DNA from: Sphingomonas xinjiangensis
Lineage (GTDB): Bacteria > Pseudomonadota > Alphaproteobacteria > Sphingomonadales > Sphingomonadaceae
NCBI RefSeq assembly: GCF_014199255.1
Contig: NZ_JACIJF010000004.1
Coordinates: 124,001-188,000, forward strand
Reading direction: 5' to 3'
DNA: 64,000 nucleotides
In this document: positions 47,333 to 55,392 of the stretch, in pieces
How positions within the stretch are numbered: position 1 is the stretch's first letter
Layout of the letters: each line of letters opens with the position of its first letter
Notes under the pieces: model-generated
Seen by the model: the letters and a program-made list of their open reading frames with translations, nothing else
What the model was told of the DNA's origin: nothing
Databases searched by the model: none
Position numbers and translations under genes: made by a program

Positions 47333-48385
47333 TCAATCGCCGGTGACGCGCACCGGCCCCAGATCGCCATAGCCGACGCTCGAACTCGCCATCTCCAGCA
47401 TGCGGTCGAGGCTCTTCTTGGCCTTCAGCCGCATGTCCTCCTCGATCTCGATGCGCGGGTTCAAGTCGCGCAGCGCGAGGTACAGCTTTTCCATGTCGTT
47501 CAGCGCCATGTACGGGCAGATGTTGCAGTTGCAGTTCCCGTCCGCGCCCGGCGCGCCGATAAAGGTCTTGCCCGGCAGCGCCTTTTCCATCTGGTGGATG
47601 ATGTGCGGCTCGGTCGCGACGATCAGCGTGTCGCCCGGAAAGCTTTGCGCGAACTCCAGGATGCCGCGGGTCGACCCGACATAATCGGCATGGTCCAGGA
47701 TGTGCGGCGGGCATTCGGGATGTGCCGCGATCGGCGCGCCGGGATGCTGCGCCTTGAGCTTGAGCAGTTCGGTCTCGCTGAACGCCTCGTGCACGATGCA
47801 CACTCCCGGCCACAGCAGCATCTCGCGCTCAGTCACCCGGGTCAGATAGCCGCCCAGATTGCGGTCCGGGCCGAAGATGATCTTCTGCTCGGGCGGGATC
47901 TGCGCCAGGATGCGCTCGGCCGAGGAGCTGGTGACGATGATGTCGCTCAGCGCTTTCACTTCCACCGAACAGTTGATGTAGGTGAGCGCGATATGATCGG
48001 GATGCTGCGCGCGGAACGCGGCGAACTGCTCGGGCGGGCAGCTGTCCTCCAGGCTGCACCCGGCGTTCATGTCGGGCAGCACGACGATCTTGTCGGGCGA
48101 CAGGATCTTGGCGGTCTCGGCCATGAAGCGCACGCCGCAAAAGGCGATCACCTCGGCATCGGTCTCTGCGGCCTTGCGGCTCAGGTCCAGGCTGTCGCCC
48201 ACGAAGTCGGCCAGGTCCTGAAGCTCGGGCTTCTGGTAATAATGCGCCAGGATGACCGCGTTGCGCTCCTTGCGCAGCCGCTCGATCTCCGCGCGCAGGT
48301 CCAAGCCTGCCGTTCCCTGCCCCAGCCGTGCGTCCATGTTCTCGTTCAATCCCGTGATAGTCGCCGCCGACATGGCCCTGTCCAT
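47333..48385 (-). CDS. nadA: Quinolinate synthase
   Basis: 350 residues from the ATG at 48385. Condenses iminoaspartate with dihydroxyacetone phosphate using a [4Fe-4S] cluster held by Cys110 (DMNAGCSLED), Cys196 (LWPGVCIVHE) and Cys290 (NCNCNICPYMALN). HYYQKPELQDLADFVGDS marks the start of the first domain. The mid-length form (about 350 residues) is typical of proteobacteria. Confidence 0.96.
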   Translation of the reverse strand: MDRAMSAATITGLNENMDARLGQGTAGLDLRAEIERLRKERNAVILAHYYQKPELQDLADFVGDSLDLSRKAAETDAEVIAFCGVRFMAETAKILSPDKIVVLPDMNAGCSLEDSCPPEQFAAFRAQHPDHIALTYINCSVEVKALSDIIVTSSSAERILAQIPPEQKIIFGPDRNLGGYLTRVTEREMLLWPGVCIVHEAFSETELLKLKAQHPGAPIAAHPECPPHILDHADYVGSTRGILEFAQSFPGDTLIVATEPHIIHQMEKALPGKTFIGAPGADGNCNCNICPYMALNDMEKLYLALRDLNPRIEIEEDMRLKAKKSLDRMLEMASSSVGYGDLGPVRVTGD

Positions 48386-48407
48386 CGCGGCGATCAAGTA
48401 TGGGTTG

Positions 48408-49082
48408 CTACCAGCGGTTCTCGATCACCTCGCGCGCGCTGCGCGACGCATCCCAGATCTCACGGCTGCCGCCCGGCCGCTCGTCGGGGAAATAGACCTG
48501 CACCGTCGCATTCAGGCCCGCTGCCTTGAGCGGCATCGCGAAGCTGCGCTCCACCGCCCGCCGCGTCGCATCCTTGGCCAGCTTCATCGGGGTCGCCTCG
48601 CGCGCCTGGCGCACCAGCTCGGCCTGTCCTGCCTTGCGGTTGGCCGCATCCAGCCGGTCCTCGACGTCGGTGAAGCGCATCAACAAGCCCCCTTCGTCAT
48701 ATTCGCGCATGGCGTTCAGGTCGATCTCGGGCCCGACGATCTCTACCGGGGGCAGCGTGACCGTCAGCCGCTTGGCGTTCGCGTCCCAGCTGACGTTCTT
48801 CTGCTGAAGCTTGGCCATGTCGACTTCGTAGCGGACCATGCCCGGCATGATCAGCGTCTTCTGCGCGCTCATCCCCAGCCGGCTCTGCTTGGACGTGACC
48901 ACCGCGACATAACGCGCAGCAAAGGTCGACAGCCGGTTCTGCTCGCGCAGCCCCTGCAGGCTCGCCTGAGCGATCGTCACCGGATCGGGACCGGTGAACT
49001 GCTGCTTGACGCTCTGGCCGAGGAACCAGAACCCGGCACCCACGGTGAGCAACAGCGCCAGCAGCAGCGCGACGAACTTCAC
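48408..49082 (-). CDS. DUF4230 family membrane-anchored protein
   Basis: 224 residues from the GTG at 49082, so chosen because it gives a clean N-terminal anchor (VKFVALLLALLLTVGAGFWF). The body has ASLQGLREQNRLSTFAARYV and the KLTVTLPPVEIVGPEI-like word RLTVTLPPVEIVGPEID, both typical of DUF4230. Function unknown; the mature part is probably periplasmic. It begins 14 bases after the MBL gene stop, so the two may be cotranscribed. Confidence 0.8.
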   Translation of the reverse strand: MKFVALLLALLLTVGAGFWFLGQSVKQQFTGPDPVTIAQASLQGLREQNRLSTFAARYVAVVTSKQSRLGMSAQKTLIMPGMVRYEVDMAKLQQKNVSWDANAKRLTVTLPPVEIVGPEIDLNAMREYDEGGLLMRFTDVEDRLDAANRKAGQAELVRQAREATPMKLAKDATRRAVERSFAMPLKAAGLNATVQVYFPDERPGGSREIWDASRSAREVIENRW

Positions 49083-49096
49083 GCAGCCCCAGTTCC

Positions 49097-49954
49097 TTAC
49101 GCTGCGCTCTTCCACTGACCGGCCTCCTCGTGCACGAGGCCGCGGCCCCGCAGGTCGATCAGATGCGCCAGCACCGACCCCGCCGCCGCGCGCGCCAGTC
49201 GGGGGTCGAGCCCAACATACATGCGCGCCACCATCGCCGGGATCGCCAGCGGGTCCGCGCGCAGCAGGCGCAGGATCTGGCCTTCGCGCTGCTTGCGGTG
49301 CCCCAGCATCCCGCGGACCAGCCGCTGCGGGTTCTCCACCGCATCCCCATGCCCCGGAAAGTAGATGCGGTCGTCGCGGCCTATCAGCTTTTCCAGACTC
49401 GCCATATACGCGCCCATATCGCCGTCCGGCGGCGCCACCACACTGGTCGACCAGCCCATTACATGGTCGCCGCTGAACAGCGCCCGCGCCTCGGGCAGCG
49501 CGAACGCCACGTGATTGGAGGTATGCCCCGGGGTCGCCACCGCCACCAGCGTCCACCCCTGCCCGGCCACGCTGTCGCCGTCCTGCAGGATCCGGTCGGG
49601 CGCATAATCGGGATCGAACGCCGCGTCGGCGCCCGGCCCGGCGCCGTTCACCCTCAGCGGAGCGCACCCCATCACCGGGGCACCGGTCGCAGCCTTGAGC
49701 GCCGCGGCGGCTGGGCTGTGATCGCGGTGCGTGTGTGTGCACAGGATGGCCACCACCGGCCGCCGGTCGATCGCATCGAGCAGCGCCTGGACATGGGCGG
49801 GATCGTCGGGCCCTGGGTCGATCACCGCCAGATCGGTGGTCCCGACCAGATAGCTTTGTGTGCCGGTGTGCGTGTAAGGCGATGGGTTCGGCGCCAGGAC
49901 GCGCGTGACGAGCGGGTCGACCGCCATCGCGACCCCGGTGGTTGCGTCGTTCAT
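49097..49954 (-). CDS. Metallo-beta-lactamase-fold hydrolase (LACTB2/ribonuclease-like)
   Basis: 285 residues from the ATG at 49954. Metal motif CTHTHRDHSPAA (HxHxDH), then ATPGHTSNHVAF, LFSGDHVMGW and the last histidine in FPGHGDAV. A C-terminal winged-helix-like tail (LRADPLAIPAMVARMYVGL, LAHLIDLRGRGLV) puts it in the LACTB2-like group, some of which are RNases or thioesterases. There is no signal peptide, so a secreted beta-lactamase is unlikely. Confidence 0.85.
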   Translation of the reverse strand: MNDATTGVAMAVDPLVTRVLAPNPSPYTHTGTQSYLVGTTDLAVIDPGPDDPAHVQALLDAIDRRPVVAILCTHTHRDHSPAAAALKAATGAPVMGCAPLRVNGAGPGADAAFDPDYAPDRILQDGDSVAGQGWTLVAVATPGHTSNHVAFALPEARALFSGDHVMGWSTSVVAPPDGDMGAYMASLEKLIGRDDRIYFPGHGDAVENPQRLVRGMLGHRKQREGQILRLLRADPLAIPAMVARMYVGLDPRLARAAAGSVLAHLIDLRGRGLVHEEAGQWKSAA

Positions 49955-50013
49955 TGCCGCGATGTGGCGGGCGGGCGCCGCGAACGCAAGGGCGGGCACT
50001 TGCGCAGGCAAAA

Positions 50014-50047
50014 GGGGCCGGCCGCGAAGGAGTAAGCGGCCGGCCCC
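50014..50047 (-). terminator. Terminator of the blaI-M56 operon
   Basis: GGGGCCGGCCGC (50014-50025) pairs with GCGGCCGGCCCC (50036-50047); leftward the stem is followed by TTTT. Confidence 0.88.
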
Positions 50048-50103
50048 AATGAAGGGCGATGCACGACGAACGCAGGCAAGCCGCGCACCGCCCCTCCCCC
50101 AAC

Positions 50104-51708
50104 TCAATCGTCGTTGGCGAGCTCCGTGGCGATCTCGGCCATCGCTTCGTCGAGCTCCTTCAGGGCGTTGGCGCGGTCGGCTTCGCCGATGTTGCGGTCA
50201 GCCTGGATGGCGCGGCGGGCGGATTCGATGCCCATGCGCCCGGCTTCCAGGCCCATGCGCTTGCCGTGCATCGCCATGCGGGTGGCGTTCTCGGTCATGG
50301 CCTCGATGCGATCGGTGCAGATGATCATGACCTTCTTGTCACCATTCTGGCGGTGCATCACCGTTTCGCCGTTCGGGCCGGCCTTGCCGCACTTGCCGTC
50401 GCGAATCTCGGGGATGTTGACGTGGAGCGGTGGGATGTTCGGCACCACTGCGACATGCCGCGTGCCGTCCGCCTGCGTCACGACGACCTTCTCGATCCGC
50501 TTGCCATCCTTGTTGCTGCCATGGTGATAGACATCTCGGTGCGACGGCGCGGCGCCGGGTTCGGGCGCAAGGGGTGGCGTCGGCGGCTCGGGCGCCTCAG
50601 GCGCTTCCGGGGCGGAAGGGGGAGCCGGGGGCGTGGGTGGAGCCGGCATGTCCTGGTCTAGCGTAATGCCGGTCATCGAAGTCACCTCTTCGGTGATGCG
50701 CGTGGCGGCAGCCGTGCCCGACGCCGTCAGGCCAAGGGCACCAAGGCCGATCAGGGTCATGGCCGCAACGCCGCTCGCGATACGGCGGGAAGAATATTCG
50801 TTCGTCTTTGCAAGCATTCTGAGCCTCCCTTTGACTTCGTTGATCGTGTGCAAGTGACAAGCTGCCGAGACCGCGCCCCCATGCGCGGACTTGACGATCG
50901 CACGGCCATAGGCATGGCGCAGTGCCTGGGCACGGCCGGCGAGCACCAGCGCGTCACACGCCATTTCCTGGTCTGCGCGGAAGGCGCGAAAGGCCCTCCA
51001 GGCGACCGGATTGAACCAGTGGAGAGCAAGGACGACCAGCGCCACCCAATTGGCGAGCAGGTCGCCGCGGGCGTGGTGGCCAAGCTCATGGGCAAGCGCC
51101 AGGTCGCGCTCCTGCTCGTCATAGCGTTCGGCGAAGTCGCGCGGGAAGGCGACGTACTTACGGAACACGCCGAAGGCGAGCGGCCCGTGCGCGGCGTCGG
51201 TTTCGACGACGCGTACCGTGCCCTGCGCCACGGTACGGTCGACCCGCGCGCGGGCGAGTAGATGGCGGCAATAGCGGCGATGCGCGACCAAGTGATAGGC
51301 CAGGAAGGCCAAGGCGCCGAGCGCCCAAAGTCCCAGCAGCAGCAGAAGCGGGCTTGGCCCGCCTTCCACCATGGTGGGCGGCACGAGCGCCAGCGTAGCG
51401 TGATGGCTGCCCACCTCGATTGTCGCCCGCGTGACGTGCGAGACGAGCTCGGGAGGCAGCGTTTCCGGATTCATGATGCCAACCGTCACCCCCCGCGCCT
51501 CTTCGACCCGGTGCATGAGCGGCGCGAAAAGGCGGGTCAGCTGCCAATCGCCGGGCAGCGGCGGCAGCACCAGCCGCGCGACCGGCAGAGCCCACAAGGC
51601 GTAGGCCATGTGAGGTCCGAAATGCCGCCGCACGGGACCGCGCAGGCCAAGCACCAGCAGCATCAGCAGGGTCGTGGCGACGAACGTCTCAACTGCCCAG
51701 GCGATCAT
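50104..51708 (-). CDS. BlaR1-like M56 family membrane metalloprotease
   Basis: 534 residues. N-terminal membrane helices (VETFVATTLLMLLVLGL, LLLLLGLWALGALAFLAYHL). The M56 zinc motif HELGHH is at 207-212 with a third ligand candidate Glu248 (DQEMACD). One more helix (about 310-332) is followed by a Pro/Ala/Glu-rich stretch (about 345-385) and a soluble C-terminal sensor of unknown ligand. It lacks the penicillin-binding domain of BlaR1. In the known system the protease is activated by a signal and causes loss of the BlaI repressor. It overlaps blaI by four bases. Confidence 0.88.
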   Translation of the reverse strand: MIAWAVETFVATTLLMLLVLGLRGPVRRHFGPHMAYALWALPVARLVLPPLPGDWQLTRLFAPLMHRVEEARGVTVGIMNPETLPPELVSHVTRATIEVGSHHATLALVPPTMVEGGPSPLLLLLGLWALGALAFLAYHLVAHRRYCRHLLARARVDRTVAQGTVRVVETDAAHGPLAFGVFRKYVAFPRDFAERYDEQERDLALAHELGHHARGDLLANWVALVVLALHWFNPVAWRAFRAFRADQEMACDALVLAGRAQALRHAYGRAIVKSAHGGAVSAACHLHTINEVKGRLRMLAKTNEYSSRRIASGVAAMTLIGLGALGLTASGTAAATRITEEVTSMTGITLDQDMPAPPTPPAPPSAPEAPEAPEPPTPPLAPEPGAAPSHRDVYHHGSNKDGKRIEKVVVTQADGTRHVAVVPNIPPLHVNIPEIRDGKCGKAGPNGETVMHRQNGDKKVMIICTDRIEAMTENATRMAMHGKRMGLEAGRMGIESARRAIQADRNIGEADRANALKELDEAMAEIATELANDD

Positions 51709-52073
51709 GACTTCAGCTCCTTCAACAGGGCTTCGATCTCGGCGATGTCTTCGTCGGTGATCTGGTCGCGCTCGGCCAGATGTGCGACCAGCGGCGTCAG
51801 CCTGCCTCCGAACAGGCGATCCATCAAGCGGCGCGATTCGCCGGCGACATAGTCGCCACGCGCGACGAGCGGGCGATAACGATAGCGACGGCCGTCTTCC
51901 TCATGCGCGATGATGCTCTTGGCAAGCAGCCGCCCGAGCAGGGTCTTGACCGTGTTGGCGCTCCAGCCCCGCGTTTCGGGCACCCGCTCGGCCACCTCCT
52001 GGGCAGTGAGCGGGGCCTCATCCCACAGCACCTCCATCACGGCATGTTCGGCTTCGCTGATACGCTCGGTCAT
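51705..52073 (-). CDS. blaI: BlaI/MecI family transcriptional repressor
   Basis: 122 residues. The N-terminal winged helix has ISEAEHAVMEVLWDEAPLTAQEV and WSANTVKTLLGRLLAKSII, and the C-terminal dimerisation helices end EIEALLKELKS. A large bipartite palindrome lies 14 bases upstream, the probable operator. No beta-lactamase gene is in the window, so the regulon is unknown; control of its own operon is likely. Confidence 0.92.
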   Translation of the reverse strand: MTERISEAEHAVMEVLWDEAPLTAQEVAERVPETRGWSANTVKTLLGRLLAKSIIAHEEDGRRYRYRPLVARGDYVAGESRRLMDRLFGGRLTPLVAHLAERDQITDEDIAEIEALLKELKS

Positions 52074-52086
52074 GACTTCCTCTCCC

Positions 52087-52124
52087 GACTACGTATGTAA
52101 TCGCTCACGATTACAGCTGTAGTC
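52087..52124. promoter_or_regulatory. Bipartite BlaI operator
   Basis: A symmetric array around position 105.5 of this row: GACTAC (52087-52092), TGTAATCG (52096-52103), four bases, CGATTACA (52108-52115), GTAGTC (52119-52124). The TGTA/TACA core is that of BlaI/MecI operators. Confidence 0.8.
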
Positions 52125-52290
52125 AAGGGGGATTTTACGTGTCCCTGTGCGGCAAGGTGTCGGGGCTGTTTACAGGCGCCACCCCCAGTAAGCAGTCGTT
52201 AACCGCTAGGCGGCTAGGAAATGCGTCAGTTGTGCAAGTTGGCACGGCGAGTGCAGAGCGAAAGGCACCCGAGCGTTCAACGCTTCATAA

Positions 52291-52331
52291 GGGTGGGTCG
52301 GCCAGCTCTCCGGTCTCGCGTCGACCCACCC
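52291..52331. other. 10-bp inverted repeat
   Basis: GGGTGGGTCG (52291-52300) pairs with CGACCCACCC (52322-52331). It has no T-tract and no associated gene, and lies in the 413-bp gap before grxD. Confidence 0.45.
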
Positions 52332-52412
52332 GCCCCGGGTTTTACACCAGTAACAGGCGCGACTCGGCAGACAGGCAGCCGGATCCAGAGGCGCGCCACC
52401 CCACAAAAACAC

Positions 52413-52516
52413 GTCACCCCGCGCTCGAGGCCGGGTCCATCCGTCCGCCCGCGAGAAGCTGATGGTTCAGCCACGGCCCGCCGGTGAAATGGACCCCGGC
52501 ACGAGCCCGGGGTGAC
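52413..52516. repeat. Long imperfect inverted repeat, sphingomonad intergenic type
   Basis: Left arm 52413-52440 (GTCACCCCGCGCTCGAGGCC and on) pairs imperfectly with right arm 52489-52516 (...GGCACGAGCCCGGGGTGAC). It is the familiar mobile-looking GC-rich repeat found between sphingomonad genes; a related element is at 9336-9414. Confidence 0.6.
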
Positions 52517-52537
52517 AGAAAACGATCGAAGAAGAGA

Positions 52538-52870
52538 TCAGGCCTGCGCGGCTAACCCCTTCTCGGTCAGCAGCTGCTGAAGCTCGCCGCTTTCGTACAT
52601 TTCCATCATGATGTCCGATCCGCCGACGAACTCGCCCTTCACATAAAGCTGGGGGATGGTCGGCCAGTCGGAGAACGCCTTGATCCCCTGCCGGACGCCC
52701 TGGTCCTGCAGCACGTCGACGCTCTCGAACTCGACGCCAATATGGTTGAGGATCGCGATTGCGCGGCTGGAAAAGCCGCATTGCGGAAACAGCGGGCTGC
52801 CCTTCATGAACAGCAGCACGTCGTTGCTGTCGACCAGCGTCTGCAGCCGGGCCTGAACGTCATCGGTCAC
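52538..52870 (-). CDS. grxD: Monothiol glutaredoxin, Grx4/GrxD type
   Basis: 110 residues. The CGFS active site starts at Cys31 (PQCGFSSRAI), with the glutathione-binding WPTIPQLY and GGSDIMMEMYESGEL motifs. This class carries or senses [2Fe-2S] clusters, commonly together with a BolA partner. A bolA-family gene is directly upstream, six bases away. Confidence 0.95.
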   Translation of the reverse strand: MTDDVQARLQTLVDSNDVLLFMKGSPLFPQCGFSSRAIAILNHIGVEFESVDVLQDQGVRQGIKAFSDWPTIPQLYVKGEFVGGSDIMMEMYESGELQQLLTEKGLAAQA

Positions 52871-52876
52871 TTGGTA

Positions 52877-53116
52877 TCACTCCTCGACAGGCGCTTCGGT
52901 GGTCAATTGGAGCGCGTGCAGCACGCCGCCCATGCGCCCGCCTAGCGCCGCATAAACCGCCTGGTGCTGGCGCACCCGCGGCATCCCCTTGAACATGGGG
53001 GCGACGACCCGCGCTGCATAGTGGTCGCCGTCACCGGCAAGATCGGTGATCTCGACGCGCGCATCCGGAATGCCGGACTTGATCAGCGCCTCGATCTCGG
53101 CTGCGGCCATGCCCAT
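52877..53116 (-). CDS. BolA family protein
   Basis: 79 residues. Core of the BolA fold: AEIEALIKSGIPDARVEITDL, HYAARVVAPMFKGMPRVRQH with the conserved His, and VYAALGG near the end. It pairs with the monothiol glutaredoxin for iron-sulfur trafficking. The short form is closest to the IbaG/YrbA class. An ATG at 53110 is an alternative start. Between grxD and the ATPase zeta gene with almost no gaps. Confidence 0.92.
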   Translation of the reverse strand: MGMAAAEIEALIKSGIPDARVEITDLAGDGDHYAARVVAPMFKGMPRVRQHQAVYAALGGRMGGVLHALQLTTEAPVEE

Positions 53117-53117
53117 C

Positions 53118-53441
53118 TTACTGCGCTTCCATCAGCTGGCGCCGCGCCTCGACCGCCTGCTCTTCCAGTGCGCGGCGAACTTCGGCCTCGTCCACATCCA
53201 CCCCGGCGGCGAGCAGGTCGCTGATCAGCTTGCGGATCACGTCCTCATCGCCCGCCTCCTCGAAATCGGCCTGGACGACAGCCTTGGCATAGGCGTCGGT
53301 TTCTTCCGGGGTCAGCTTCATCTTGGCGGCGGCCCATTGGCCAATCAGCCGGTTGCGCCGGGCAATGACACGGAAAGCCATCTCCTCGTCGCGCGCGAAC
53401 TTCGCCTCAAACGCGCGTTCGCGATCGTCGAAACTGGTCAT
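53118..53441 (-). CDS. F1-ATPase zeta inhibitor (DUF1476)
   Basis: 107 residues from the ATG at 53441. Family words: MTSFDDRERAFEAKFARDEE, MAFRVIARRNRLIGQWAA and DEDVIRKLISDL. The alphaproteobacterial zeta subunit blocks ATP hydrolysis by the F1 ATPase via its N-terminal segment. It stops one base before the bolA start, so zeta-bolA-grxD are probably cotranscribed. Confidence 0.9.
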   Translation of the reverse strand: MTSFDDRERAFEAKFARDEEMAFRVIARRNRLIGQWAAAKMKLTPEETDAYAKAVVQADFEEAGDEDVIRKLISDLLAAGVDVDEAEVRRALEEQAVEARRQLMEAQ

Positions 53442-53615
53442 GTGAGTGTCCTGGCCCTTTGCGGTTGTTTGGTTCGAGATAGGAGGGGTGCGAAGGCAAG
53501 GCAACTGGCCTTCGCCGGCCGCCTCGCCGGTGGCGCAGCCGACAGCCGGGCTGGAGCGCAGTTTAGGTTTTGGTCACTTCCAGCCGATAGGTACGGCGAA
53601 CAAGGACAAGATCCC

Positions 53616-55385
53616 ATGTCGCCTTTCAATGAAGAAGCGCGGTTAGACGCGCTGTACCGGTTGTCACTACTCGACACCTCGTCCAGCGAGAGTTTCGACC
53701 GTATCACGCGGATGGCGAGCCAGATCTTTGGCTTGCCCATCGCCGCGATCTCGCTGACCGACCGGGACCGTCAATGGTTCAAGTCGCGGGTCGGCATCGA
53801 TCATCGGTCGATCCCGCGCGAAAAGGCGCCGTGCGGTGAGGTAGCCGAAACATCGAGCGTTCTCCTGATCCCCGATCTTCACGCATGCCCTAATTACGGC
53901 GACAGCCTGCTCGCGGAGCAGGGCGTCCGCTATTATGCCGGCGCGCCGCTCGTGACGCGCGAGGGACACAGCCTGGGTGCGCTATGCGTGCTCGGCACCG
54001 AGCCGCGCGAAACCTCCCACGAGGAGATCAGCGCCCTGACCGATCTTGCCCGCATGGTCATGGACCAGATCGAGCTGCAGCACGCCTTTGGCCGCATCGA
54101 TCCGTTGAGCGGGCTGCCCAACCGCAACCAGTTTCTCGAGGATCTGAACGATTTGGGCCGGGACCATCCGGGCGAGCAACGCCTCGCAGTCCTGCTCGAT
54201 CTCGCCCGCAATGACCAGCTGTCGAACGGCATGCGCGTGATGGGCTCGGGCTTTATGGACGATATCGTCCGGGACACGGCCTGCACCATCACCAAGGTGA
54301 TCGGCCCGGGCCGCACCGCCTACCACGTCGCCGCCACCCAGTTCGCATTTCTCGCGCCGCCGGACGTGGAACAACCAAGCTATTGCGAACTTCTCGCCAA
54401 CCTCCTGGCACATCACAGCGGCACCTCCCGCGCCCGCTTCGTGATGACCAGCACCATCGGCATTGCACCCTTTGTCGTTGGGCGTGCCAGCCCTTCGTCG
54501 GTGCTCCGCCGCGCGCACAGCGCTGCACAGGATGCGCGCCTCTCCTCCTCGCTCGTATCCGCCTATTCGCCCAACATGGACGAAACGCATCGCCGGCGCT
54601 TCCGGCTGCTCAACGATTTCGGAACGGCGCTAGACTCCGGCACGCAGCTGTCGCTGGAATACCAGCCTCGGATCAATCTCCGCTCGGGCGCGTGCGTCGG
54701 GGTCGAGGCGCTGCTGCGCTGGAACCACCCTGCGCTCGGCCCGATCTCCCCTGCCGAATTCATCCCGATCATCGAACAAACTGCCTTGGCCGGCCCCACC
54801 ACCAGCTGGGTCCTGAACACCGCGCTCCACCAGCTTCACGCCTGGCACGCGGGGGGTATTGACATCCAGATGGCCGTCAACGTCTCCGCGCATAACCTGC
54901 AACAGGCCGATTTTGCCGCCCAGGTGCAGCGTCAGTTGCTCAAGCATCGCGTGCCCGCCTCCGCGTTGGAACTGGAAGTGACCGAAAGCGCGATGATGGA
55001 CAATGTAGACGCCGCGCTGTCGCAAATTTCAATGCTGAACGCGGCCGGCATCGTCATTGCGATCGACGATTTCGGGACGGGATATAGCAGCCTGACCTAT
55101 CTTCAGCGCCTTCCCGCGCGCGTTCTCAAGATTGACCGGTCGTTCGTTCAGGACATGTTGGCCAGCCCGCGCGAACGCGCGCTGGTCGCGTCGATGCTGT
55201 CGCTCGCGCATGACCTTGAATACCGCGTCGTCGCCGAAGGGATCGAAACCGAGGAAGTACGCCAGGCGCTCTCCGATTTGAATTGCGACGAGGGTCAGGG
55301 CTATCTGTTCGCCCGCCCGATGCGCGCCGACGCGTTCCTCGCCTGGCACCTCGCGCGGAACGGCGCGCTGTCACAGGCGGCCTAA
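53616..55385 (+). CDS. GAF-GGDEF(degenerate)-EAL c-di-GMP phosphodiesterase
   Basis: 589 residues from ATG 53616. GAF domain about 20-155 (FGLPIAAISLTDRDRQWFKS, VRYYAGAPLVTREGHSLGALCVLG). The GGDEF region at about 165-325 keeps DPLSGLPNRNQF but has lost the GGDEF site. The EAL domain, about 340-580, is complete: Glu364 (VEALLRW), VNVSAHN, LEVTESA, IDDFGTG, LKIDRSF, AEGIET, QGYLFARP. It should hydrolyse c-di-GMP, tuned by whatever the GAF domain binds. It is divergent from the ATPase zeta gene. Confidence 0.9.
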   Translation: MSPFNEEARLDALYRLSLLDTSSSESFDRITRMASQIFGLPIAAISLTDRDRQWFKSRVGIDHRSIPREKAPCGEVAETSSVLLIPDLHACPNYGDSLLAEQGVRYYAGAPLVTREGHSLGALCVLGTEPRETSHEEISALTDLARMVMDQIELQHAFGRIDPLSGLPNRNQFLEDLNDLGRDHPGEQRLAVLLDLARNDQLSNGMRVMGSGFMDDIVRDTACTITKVIGPGRTAYHVAATQFAFLAPPDVEQPSYCELLANLLAHHSGTSRARFVMTSTIGIAPFVVGRASPSSVLRRAHSAAQDARLSSSLVSAYSPNMDETHRRRFRLLNDFGTALDSGTQLSLEYQPRINLRSGACVGVEALLRWNHPALGPISPAEFIPIIEQTALAGPTTSWVLNTALHQLHAWHAGGIDIQMAVNVSAHNLQQADFAAQVQRQLLKHRVPASALELEVTESAMMDNVDAALSQISMLNAAGIVIAIDDFGTGYSSLTYLQRLPARVLKIDRSFVQDMLASPRERALVASMLSLAHDLEYRVVAEGIETEEVRQALSDLNCDEGQGYLFARPMRADAFLAWHLARNGALSQAA

Positions 55386-55392
55386 GCCGGCC

